This document shows, piece after piece, positions 33,441 to 40,439 of a DNA stretch of 59,158 nt. Source of the DNA: Bacteroidetes bacterium HGW-Bacteroidetes-6 (GTDB lineage Bacteria; Bacteroidota; Bacteroidia; Bacteroidales; DTU049); the NCBI GenBank assembly GCA_002842495.1, contig PHDB01000016.1, positions 1-59,158 on the forward strand, given 5' to 3'. The notes below the pieces were generated by a model, which worked only from the letters and a program-made list of their open reading frames with translations, was not told the origin of the DNA and did not search any database. The position numbers and the translations under genes were made by a program. Each line of letters opens with the position of its first letter. Position 1 is the first letter of the stretch.

Positions 33441-33492
33441 GTAAGGTTATTACCTGACATCAACAAATAAAAAGTAAGGCTATTGCCCGACA
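33441..33492. repeat. Tandem 33-base-period mini-repeat with covarying hairpins
   Basis: GTAAGGTTATTACCTGACA (33441-33459) and GTAAGGCTATTGCCCGACA (33474-33492) differ at three positions. Each can fold as a TATT-loop hairpin, closed by GGT/ACC in one and GGC/GCC in the other. The minus strand also reads MSGN(S/N)LT twice, so a coding remnant is an alternative. The rest of 33132-33508, beyond the right junction element and outer repeat, holds nothing recognised. Confidence 0.6.
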
Positions 33493-33508
33493 AATAGTTG
33501 TAATCCGT

Positions 33509-34768
33509 TCAAACAATTCTTAAAAACGAGTTGATGATTGAATATACTGTATCCAACTCCTCCTCCGAAATACAATAAGGCGGCAAAATATACAGTGTAT
33601 TGCCCAGCGGGCGCAATAAAATGCCGTTTTCGGGGAAGAATGTCAGAATTTTCTGACGAAGCGAATTGAGATAACCTGTTTGCTCGTTCGAAACAATATC
33701 GAAGGCCAAAATGGTCCCTTGGCGGCGAATATTTTTGATTTTGTTGTTGTCGGCAAGTTTTAGAGCGGCTTCTGCTTGCCATTGGCAAATTTTTCCAATC
33801 TTTTCCATGGTGTTTTCGATGGCAAAAAGATCGAGACTCGCCAAAGCAGCTGTGCACGAAAGTGGATTGGCGGTGAACGAATGTCCGTGATACAAAACCG
33901 TTTCGCCCGATGCATTGAATGCGTCGAAAATGAATTCTTTGGCAGCTGTTACGCCCAGCGGCATTACGCCTCCGGTGATGGCTTTCGACAGACACATGAT
34001 GTCGGGAACATCGGTGCAATGGTCCGAAGCAAACATTTTCCCGGTGCGGCCAAATCCGGTCATTACCTCATCGGCAATGGTAAGCATTTGGTGTTTGCGG
34101 GCGATTGCAAGCATGGTTTCCATGGTTTCGGGCGAATACATCAACATGCCGCCAGCGCCTTGAATCAATGGTTCGTAAATGAATACGCCACCGGCGGTTT
34201 CTTGGCAACAGGCTTCGAAACGTTCCAGCTTTTCGGGCGAGTCGGGCACAGATGCATGAATGGTACTGAACATGTGTTCGCTGAACCATTTGTTGAAAGT
34301 TCCTGGCTGACCGGCCGACATAGCACCGAAAGTATCGCCGTGATAAGCGTTTTCGAGTGCCAGCACTTTCACATCGGCTTTGCCCTGCATTTTCAGAAAC
34401 TGAATGGCCATTTTCAGGGCCACCTCAACTGCGGTGGAACCGTTGTCGCTATAAAAAATCCGCCGGGGTGACCCGGGCAATATGGGTTGCAATTTTTCGG
34501 CCAGTTCGGCAGCTGGTTGATGGGTATAACCGGCAAAAATAACATGCTCGAGCTTCAGAAACTGTTCGTACACTTTGCGGGCAATGTAGGGATGCGCATG
34601 TCCGTGAATATTGACCCACCACGACGAAATAGCGTCGATGAGTTCGTTGCCGTCTTCATCTGTCACACGGCTTCCTTGGCCTGAAACAATTACGCGTAGC
34701 AGATCGTTGTCGCCCGGCACCGCAAACGGATGCCAGATGTGATTGATATCGCTCGATTTTGTGCTCAT
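33509..34768 (-). CDS. bioA: Adenosylmethionine-8-amino-7-oxononanoate aminotransferase
   Basis: PLP enzyme that uses S-adenosylmethionine as amino donor to convert KAPA to DAPA in biotin synthesis. The 419 residues carry the BioA-specific active-site sequence SSWWVNIHGHAHP (48-60), the FYSDNGSTAVEVALKM helix, DEVMTGFGRTG and the PLP lysine Lys262 in CLSKAITGG. The Trp-Trp and SSWW features separate it from ornithine aminotransferases. It is separated by 225 bases from bioD on the same strand and has its own -7 box. bioB and bioF are outside the window. Confidence 0.96.
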   Translation of the reverse strand: MSTKSSDINHIWHPFAVPGDNDLLRVIVSGQGSRVTDEDGNELIDAISSWWVNIHGHAHPYIARKVYEQFLKLEHVIFAGYTHQPAAELAEKLQPILPGSPRRIFYSDNGSTAVEVALKMAIQFLKMQGKADVKVLALENAYHGDTFGAMSAGQPGTFNKWFSEHMFSTIHASVPDSPEKLERFEACCQETAGGVFIYEPLIQGAGGMLMYSPETMETMLAIARKHQMLTIADEVMTGFGRTGKMFASDHCTDVPDIMCLSKAITGGVMPLGVTAAKEFIFDAFNASGETVLYHGHSFTANPLSCTAALASLDLFAIENTMEKIGKICQWQAEAALKLADNNKIKNIRRQGTILAFDIVSNEQTGYLNSLRQKILTFFPENGILLRPLGNTLYILPPYCISEEELDTVYSIINSFLRIV

Positions 34769-34785
34769 TGGAATATTTCTGGCTG

Positions 34786-34793
34786 CAAAGCTA
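34786..34793 (-). promoter_or_regulatory. -7 box of bioA
   Basis: Minus strand reads TAGCTTTG, a full match to TAnnTTTG, 18 bases before the start codon. No -33 TTTG with normal spacing. Confidence 0.45.
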
Positions 34794-34993
34794 CGAACAA
34801 ACGTGGAATTGGTGGCTTGGGTGGCTGAGTGGGGGAAGAGTGGAATAAAATTGCCGGATTTTCTTGTTTGTCGTTAATGGTTATGTGGTTGTCTTAAAAC
34901 GAAGTTTTGCCCCCACTGTACAACTCTATCCTAAATTGGATGAACATGTGTGAGTAAGTCAAAACTTCAAAAACAAAAATTTTTCATTGTGCG

Positions 34994-35632
34994 TCAAAGG
35001 GCATTAAAGCTCTTGGCCAACAAATCAACCATCTCAATTGTTATGTTAGGCATTTCCGGAATGCGCAGCAAAGCAGGTAATTGGCTGATGCGGCAAATGA
35101 TTTTTTCGTTTCCGAGCGGATCGTTGCCGTTGAAAACAAGGCCGGCAACCGGAATTTGGTGGTTGCGGCAATAATCGATACTCAGCAAGGTGTGGTTGAT
35201 GCTGCCCAGATAATGGCGCGATACGATAATGGCAGGAATTTGCCAATGCTGAACCAGGTCGCCGAATGTAAAACCATCGCTGGTAATAGGAACCATAAGG
35301 CCGCCGGCGCCCTCGATAATGAGATTGTTGTTTGTTTCCGGAATCACCAGCTTTGCCGGATCGATAATGGTGTTTTCTTTTTCTGCTGCTGCGTGTGGAC
35401 TTAGTGGTTCACGTAACAAATAGGTTTCAGGGAAAATATGAGTTTGGCCGCCAGTGAGTTTTCGCACTTCGTTCGAGTCGGTTCCTTCGTTGCTGCCACT
35501 TTGAACAGGTTTCCAGTAATCGGCATTCAACGCACGGCAAAGTATGGTCGACGCAAGCGTTTTTCCAACTCCTGTTCCGATTCCGGCAACAAAAAAAGTC
35601 TGGTTTTTACCTGCCAACCCGTTGAACATCAT
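34994..35632 (-). CDS. bioD: Dethiobiotin synthase
   Basis: ATP-dependent carboxylation of DAPA to dethiobiotin. The 212-residue P-loop protein has the modified Walker A GIGTGVGKT (17-25), the substrate loop KPVQSG, IEGAGGLMVPI and the LGSINHTLL nucleotide-side segment. It starts within the last four bases of nth (ATGA overlap), so the two are translationally coupled, although DNA repair and biotin synthesis are unrelated. The 225 bases between bioD and bioA contain the bioA -7 box and no clear terminator or BirA operator. Confidence 0.95.
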   Translation of the reverse strand: MMFNGLAGKNQTFFVAGIGTGVGKTLASTILCRALNADYWKPVQSGSNEGTDSNEVRKLTGGQTHIFPETYLLREPLSPHAAAEKENTIIDPAKLVIPETNNNLIIEGAGGLMVPITSDGFTFGDLVQHWQIPAIIVSRHYLGSINHTLLSIDYCRNHQIPVAGLVFNGNDPLGNEKIICRISQLPALLRIPEMPNITIEMVDLLAKSFNAL

Positions 35633-36267
35633 GTGGTTTTGAGTTTATAAGTGCAGAATTCAACCACCGGGCATTTGTTGCAAAGTGGTTTGCGGGCTTT
35701 GCAGATGTAGCGTCCGTGGAGGATAAGCCAGTGGTGCAGGTTATGAAGTGTTTCGGACGGTGCAATTTCAACCAGTTTTCGCTCAACCGCCAGAGGTGTT
35801 TTTGCACCCGGTGCCAGTCCAAGGCGAACCGAAACCCGCTGCACATGTGTATCGACAGCCAACACATTTTGACGAAACAGAACAGATGCAAGCACATGGG
35901 CTGTTTTGCGACCGACTCCAGGCAATTCCTGCATTTGTTCGGGATCTTCGGGCAGCTTGCCGCCAAATTTCTCCAACAAGGTGATGGCCATGTTTTTCAG
36001 GTTCTTCGCCTTGTTGTTGGGATAGGAACACGATTTTATCTTCTCAAATATCTCTGCTTCCGAAGCCGTCGCCAGTACATCGGCGTCGGGGAATGCTTTG
36101 TAGAAGTCGGGGGTGATTTTGTTTACACGCACGTCGGTGCACTGAGCACTAAGAATTACAGCCACAATAAGCTGATATGAACTTTCGAAATGTAATTCGG
36201 TTTCCGGTATAGGTTGTTCCCGTTCAAAAACGTCGATAATAGCCTGTAGTCGCTTTTTTCGGTTCAT
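35629..36267 (-). CDS. nth: Endonuclease III
   Basis: Bifunctional DNA glycosylase/AP lyase that removes oxidised pyrimidines. The 212 residues show the helix-hairpin-helix LPGVGRKTA with catalytic Lys121, the catalytic Asp139 in AVDTHVQRV, and the [4Fe-4S] ligands Cys189, Cys196, Cys199 and Cys205 with C-x6-C-x2-C-x5-C spacing. It is 11 bases downstream of the Rrf2 gene and overlaps bioD. Confidence 0.97.
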   Translation of the reverse strand: MNRKKRLQAIIDVFEREQPIPETELHFESSYQLIVAVILSAQCTDVRVNKITPDFYKAFPDADVLATASEAEIFEKIKSCSYPNNKAKNLKNMAITLLEKFGGKLPEDPEQMQELPGVGRKTAHVLASVLFRQNVLAVDTHVQRVSVRLGLAPGAKTPLAVERKLVEIAPSETLHNLHHWLILHGRYICKARKPLCNKCPVVEFCTYKLKTT

Positions 36268-36278
36268 TAAATACGGTT

Positions 36279-36698
36279 TTAGCTCTTCTTTTCATGTGTT
36301 TTCATATCGGCGAGGGTGTTAGATTTCAGATAGTCCACCAACTCGTCGGTAAGCTTATGAAAAACACCTCCCATCAAACATTTCTCGAAAGGACAAATAG
36401 CTTTCTCGAAAGGACAGGCCCTCATGCTGATTTTACCTTCAATTGATTCGAATACATCAAGTAGTGTTATTTCGTTAGGATCTTTGCTGAGCGAAAAACC
36501 TCCAGCCGGGCCGCGTACCGAGGTTACAAAATCGGCTTTTACCAGATTTTGCATCACTTTGGCAATATGGTTCTTGCTCGAGCCTGTACGTTCGGCAATA
36601 ACATTCACATTCATGAAATTGTTTTCGCTGTTCGAAATTAGCACCAAAGCATGAATCCCGATGGTGGCTGCTTCCGATATCTGAATGGGTTTCGACAT
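36279..36698 (-). CDS. Rrf2-family transcriptional regulator
   Basis: A 139-residue winged-helix regulator: the Rrf2 DNA-binding domain is NVNVIAERTGSSKNHIAKVM, with wing GPAGGFSLSK. Cys95, Cys102 and Cys107 (ACPFEKAICPFEKC) form a C-x6-C-x4-C cluster that in IscR, NsrR and RsrR-like members holds an Fe-S cluster. It could therefore sense iron-sulfur status, nitric oxide or redox state. It heads a transcript with nth and bioD, whose products depend on Fe-S or feed BioB, an Fe-S enzyme. It is divergent from a trans-sulfuration enzyme, recalling the cysteine regulator CymR. Neither target is proven. Confidence 0.9.
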   Translation of the reverse strand: MSKPIQISEAATIGIHALVLISNSENNFMNVNVIAERTGSSKNHIAKVMQNLVKADFVTSVRGPAGGFSLSKDPNEITLLDVFESIEGKISMRACPFEKAICPFEKCLMGGVFHKLTDELVDYLKSNTLADMKTHEKKS

Positions 36699-36731
36699 AA
36701 GGCATTGATAGTTAAATAGTCAATTTAGGTA

Positions 36732-36768
36732 CAAAAATACTTGTTTTTGTTGTAATGGTCAAATTTGA
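36732..36768 (-). promoter_or_regulatory. Promoter and possible operator of the Rrf2 gene
   Basis: Minus strand: TTTG (36763-36760), 20 bases, TATTTTTG (36739-36732). The -33 element lies inside a perfect palindrome TCAAATTTGA (36759-36768), a candidate operator for autoregulation. Confidence 0.6.
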
Positions 36769-36786
36769 TTTTGTAAAGCAAAACAA

Positions 36787-36858
36787 AAAGCCGTGTCCTA
36801 TATGTAACTCATGGGCTGACTTTAAGTCAGACCGCGAGTACTCTGAATCCACGGCTTT
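36787..36858. repeat. 72-base structured palindrome, function unknown
   Basis: AAAGCCGTG (36787-36795) pairs perfectly with CACGGCTTT (36850-36858). Inside are ACTC/GAGT with flanking GT/AC, and the hairpin CTGACT-TTA-AGTCAG. On the minus strand the outer stem is followed by TTTTTGTTTT, as in a terminator. It lies between the divergent Rrf2 and trans-sulfuration genes, outside the transcripts predicted from their promoters. Confidence 0.6.
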
Positions 36859-36885
36859 AGTTTCTGATCTTTTCTTAGAAATTGT

Positions 36886-36893
36886 TACTTTTG
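36886..36893 (+). promoter_or_regulatory. -7 box of the trans-sulfuration gene
   Basis: TACTTTTG matches TAnnTTTG. The predicted start near 36900 leaves a leader of about 3 bases before ATG 36903. The -33 element is unclear. Confidence 0.5.
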
Positions 36894-36902
36894 CAATAAA
36901 AA

Positions 36903-38087
36903 ATGAAAAATGTTGATGATTTGGGGATGAACACTCAGCTGGTTCATGCCGGTGATTTCGAAGATGCTTTTGGCAGTGCGGTTACCCCTATTTACCAGAC
37001 TTCTACTTTTGCTTTTCGCAATGCAGCTCACGGAGCCGATTTATTTGCAGGTCGCGAAAAAGGTTTTATATATTCCAGAATTGGAAACCCAACCATTGGA
37101 GCTTTAGAAGATAAACTCGCAGTCATGGAAAATGGTTTTGGAGCCATTGCCTGTAGCTCTGGAATGGGCGCAGTTTCTACTGTTTATCTTGCTTTGTTGT
37201 CGAAAGGCGATCATATTGTCAGCTCGAATGCAGTGTATGGGCCAAGTCGTAACATTATGGAAAATCATTTTGTTCGTTGGGGAATCGAGAGTTCATATGT
37301 AGATACAAGCGATATTAATGTTATTCGTGAAGCAATCCGGCCTAATACAAAAGTGTTGTATCTCGAAACTCCGGCCAACCCGACAATGACAATTGTTGAT
37401 ATTAAAGCTGCGTCCGATTTGGCTCATCAGCACGGAATTATCGTTGTAGTTGACAATACTTTTTGTAGTCCGATTCTTCAAAAACCTCTTGATCTTGGAG
37501 CCGATATTTCGTTGCATTCACTTACCAAGTATATCAACGGTCATGCCGATATCGTTGGCGGTGCATTGATAGCGAAAACAGAAGAAATGTACAAAAAGTT
37601 ACGCGCAATTATGGTTGGATTTGGTTTCAATATGGATCCACATCAGGCATATCTGGTAATTCGCGGAGCCAAAACGCTTGCATTGCGCGTTGAACGAGCC
37701 CAGGAGAATTCGATTAAAGTTGCTGAATTTCTCGAAGCACATCCCAAGATAGCATGGGTTAAATACCCCGGATTGAAGTCACATCCTCAGTACGAATTGG
37801 CTCAACAGCAAATGAAAGGCCCCGGAAGCATGATTTGCTTCGAAATGAAGGGTGGCTACGAAGCCGGAGTGAAGCTCATGAACAATGTTCATCTTGTAAT
37901 GCTTGCGGTATCGTTGGGTGGTGTTGAAAGTCTTATTCAGCATCCTGCATCGATGACTCATGCGGGTGTTTCAGCCGAAGGAAAGAAAACAGCTTTCATT
38001 ACCGAAGGTCTTGTTCGTCTCTCTGTAGGTATTGAGGATGTAGATGATGTTATCAAAGATTTGGAATATGCCCTTGATCAGGTATAA
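36903..38087 (+). CDS. PLP-dependent trans-sulfuration enzyme (Cys/Met metabolism)
   Basis: A 394-residue member of the Cys/Met metabolism PLP family (cystathionine gamma-lyase/synthase, methionine gamma-lyase, O-acetylhomoserine sulfhydrylase). It has YSRIGNPTIGALEDKLAVME, the PLP-stacking Tyr112 (VYG) and the Schiff-base lysine Lys209 in SLHSLTKYINGHADIVGG. Methionine gamma-lyases carry Cys at the position here occupied by Pro114, so that assignment is not secure. The substrate cannot be named from sequence. A start at Met9 (36927) is also possible. It is divergent from the Rrf2 regulator and precedes the patatin gene by 6 bases. Confidence 0.85.
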   Translation: MKNVDDLGMNTQLVHAGDFEDAFGSAVTPIYQTSTFAFRNAAHGADLFAGREKGFIYSRIGNPTIGALEDKLAVMENGFGAIACSSGMGAVSTVYLALLSKGDHIVSSNAVYGPSRNIMENHFVRWGIESSYVDTSDINVIREAIRPNTKVLYLETPANPTMTIVDIKAASDLAHQHGIIVVVDNTFCSPILQKPLDLGADISLHSLTKYINGHADIVGGALIAKTEEMYKKLRAIMVGFGFNMDPHQAYLVIRGAKTLALRVERAQENSIKVAEFLEAHPKIAWVKYPGLKSHPQYELAQQQMKGPGSMICFEMKGGYEAGVKLMNNVHLVMLAVSLGGVESLIQHPASMTHAGVSAEGKKTAFITEGLVRLSVGIEDVDDVIKDLEYALDQV

Positions 38088-38093
38088 TATGAA

Positions 38094-40376
38094 ATGAAAA
38101 AAATCGCCGTCATTGTCCTGCTTCTTTTTGTTTGGACTGTAAATGCCAGTTCACAGAAGGTTGCCGTGGTTCTCAGTGGCGGCGGTTCTAAAGGTACTGC
38201 TCATATTGGAGTGCTTCGGGCACTCGAAGAAAACCAGATTCCCATCGATTATATTGCCGGCACTTCTATTGGAGCTATTATTGGCGGGTTGTATGCCAGT
38301 GGCTGGACAACCGACGAAATGGAAGCGCTTGTAACCTCGCCCCGATTTCTGCAGTGGGCTAGTGGAACCATCGACGACCAGTATGTTTATTATTTTAAAC
38401 AGCCCGACCCCGAAGCATCGTGGGCTTCGTTTAGGTTTACTACCGATAGCGTTTGGAAATTCGACATGCCCACCAATATTGTATCGTCGGGGCAGATGGA
38501 TTTTGTCTTTATGGAGCTTTTTTCGCAGGCGAATGCTGTTTGTAAAGGCAATTTCGATTCATTGTTTGTTCCATTTCGATGTGTTGGAGCCAATATAACC
38601 GACTCACGTGCCGATGTTTTTAGAAGTGGCAATTTGACCCAATCTGTCAGAGCGTCAATGACATATCCTTTCTATTTTAAACCCATCACCATAGATGGGA
38701 AAATGTATATGGATGGTGGAATGTTCAATAATTTTCCGGCCGATGTGGCTTTGAACGATTTCAACCCCGATATTATCATTGGGTCGAAAGTTGCATCCGA
38801 AAATTCCGAACCCAATCCCGACGATATTGTTTCACAGCTCGAAAATATTTTCATGACTGGAACTTCGTACAGTTTGCCTTGCAATAGCAGTGTGATTATT
38901 GAACCAATTTTGCCTGCAACAAACGTAATCGATTTTTCGTCGGCTAAAGAATTTATTGCTTTGGGTTACGATGCGGCAATTAAACAAATTCCAAGAATCA
39001 GGGAATTTGTTACCGACAGCGTTTCGGTCGATTCCATGAAACGAAAACGCGAAGCTTTCGTAAGTAAGAAGCCACCCTTGGTTTTTGATAAGGTATATGT
39101 AGCTGGGGTAAACAAAACGCAGCAGCACTATGTGATGAATTATTTCGAGAAAAAAGATACCGTTGGAATTGAACGTACCCGTACCGACTATTTTCGTTTG
39201 CTCACCGATCATGCTATTCGCACCATTTATCCAATGGCAGTTTACAACGATTCATCCAGTACATTTGCTTTGAATCTTGATGTAAAGAAAGAGTCGAATT
39301 TAATTCTAAGTTTTGGTGGACTGGTATCGTCGAATCCAGTAAACGAAGCATTTGCTGAAATAAGCTATAAAACCTTGCAACGAACTGCTGCAACTGTAAA
39401 GGCCAATACTTATATGGGTCGTTTCTACAGTTCGGGTTTGGTTGGTTTGCGACTCGATTTTCCCGGCCGACCACAATATGCTTTATTCGGTCAGGTGGTT
39501 TATAATCAGTGGGATTATTTTAAAACTTCCACACGCTTTTTCGAAGATCGCAACCCAAGCTATTTAGTGATGAACGATTATCACTGGGATTGTGGATTGA
39601 TTTTGCCTGCTCGTAACCGCGGAAAAATCACACTTGTTGGTTCAGCAATGATAATTGACGATGAGTATTTTCAAAATAATTATTTTACACGTACCGATAT
39701 TCCAGATAAGACACATTTCAAAGCATGGAGTGTTTATGCGGCTTGGGAGCGCAATACGCTCAATAAAAAGCAATACGCCAATAAAGGAACATTGCTGCGC
39801 TTTACAGCTGGATATATCTCAGGTAAGGAACGTACAAAACCTGGAACAACATCGCCATTGGTGAGCGAATATGCAGCGCCACACAATTGGCTGTATGCAA
39901 ATTTTATTTACGAGAATTATTTCAAAAAATGGGGGCACTTCAAACTTGGTTGGTACAACGATATTTATTTTTCGAATAAAGATATTTTTGGAAATTATAC
40001 TGCAACCATGTTGTTTGCCAATGCATTTCAACCGTTGCCAGAAATGTCAACTTTATTTATGCCTCAATTCAGAGCTCATCAATATGCCGGAGCAGGATTA
40101 AAAACAATATTTTTATTTCGCGACAATTTCGATTGGCGAGCCGAAGCATATCTCTGTCAGCCTTACAGGGATATTACAAGTGGCGCGAGTAATATATATG
40201 CCGATTATGGCCCTGTGCTTAGCAGTCGGTATTTTATTGCATCCTCTTCGCTGGTTTTTCATAGCCCGTTTGGACCTGTAGTGCTTGCATTGAGCTATTA
40301 CGACAAATATGCCGACCCATTGGTTTTGTCATTCTATTTTGGATATGCTTTGTTCAATCCCAAAGCAGTGCATTGA
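38094..40376 (+). CDS. Patatin-like phospholipase with C-terminal outer-membrane barrel
   Basis: A 760-residue protein with a signal peptide (MKKIAVIVLLLFVWTVNASS), a patatin lipase domain at about 22-300 and a C-terminal beta-barrel. The catalytic Ser58 is in GTSIG, the oxyanion loop is GGGSKGTAHIG, and the dyad Asp207 is in DGG. A POTRA-like segment (VFDKVYVAGVNKTQQHYVMN, about 320-380) links to a barrel related to the bacterial surface antigen family, ending YFGYALFNPKAVH. This is the PlpD-like type Vd autotransporter layout, except that the lipase may stay attached. It probably hydrolyses phospholipids at the surface or in the periplasm. It is co-transcribed with the trans-sulfuration gene. 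Confidence 0.9.
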   Translation: MKKIAVIVLLLFVWTVNASSQKVAVVLSGGGSKGTAHIGVLRALEENQIPIDYIAGTSIGAIIGGLYASGWTTDEMEALVTSPRFLQWASGTIDDQYVYYFKQPDPEASWASFRFTTDSVWKFDMPTNIVSSGQMDFVFMELFSQANAVCKGNFDSLFVPFRCVGANITDSRADVFRSGNLTQSVRASMTYPFYFKPITIDGKMYMDGGMFNNFPADVALNDFNPDIIIGSKVASENSEPNPDDIVSQLENIFMTGTSYSLPCNSSVIIEPILPATNVIDFSSAKEFIALGYDAAIKQIPRIREFVTDSVSVDSMKRKREAFVSKKPPLVFDKVYVAGVNKTQQHYVMNYFEKKDTVGIERTRTDYFRLLTDHAIRTIYPMAVYNDSSSTFALNLDVKKESNLILSFGGLVSSNPVNEAFAEISYKTLQRTAATVKANTYMGRFYSSGLVGLRLDFPGRPQYALFGQVVYNQWDYFKTSTRFFEDRNPSYLVMNDYHWDCGLILPARNRGKITLVGSAMIIDDEYFQNNYFTRTDIPDKTHFKAWSVYAAWERNTLNKKQYANKGTLLRFTAGYISGKERTKPGTTSPLVSEYAAPHNWLYANFIYENYFKKWGHFKLGWYNDIYFSNKDIFGNYTATMLFANAFQPLPEMSTLFMPQFRAHQYAGAGLKTIFLFRDNFDWRAEAYLCQPYRDITSGASNIYADYGPVLSSRYFIASSSLVFHSPFGPVVLALSYYDKYADPLVLSFYFGYALFNPKAVH

Positions 40377-40439
40377 TTGTATTAACATCAGGAGTTGTAT
40401 ACCCAGACCATCTTGGACGGAGTAGTAGGAAACGGCTAT

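Noticed and set aside
33221..33493. A 90-codon minus-strand frame over the right junction element
   Set aside because: It runs through repeats and folded DNA, and its sequence reads as translated repeat; not called as a gene.
34769..34993. BirA operator or riboswitch between bioD and bioA
   Set aside because: No convincing dyad of the BirA type and no conserved RNA fold; only a -7 box was found.
36788..36857. tRNA gene in the Rrf2/trans-sulfuration intergenic region
   Set aside because: Length and acceptor-like stem fit, but there is no T-loop TTCRA, no D-arm pattern and the anticodon stem has a mismatch.
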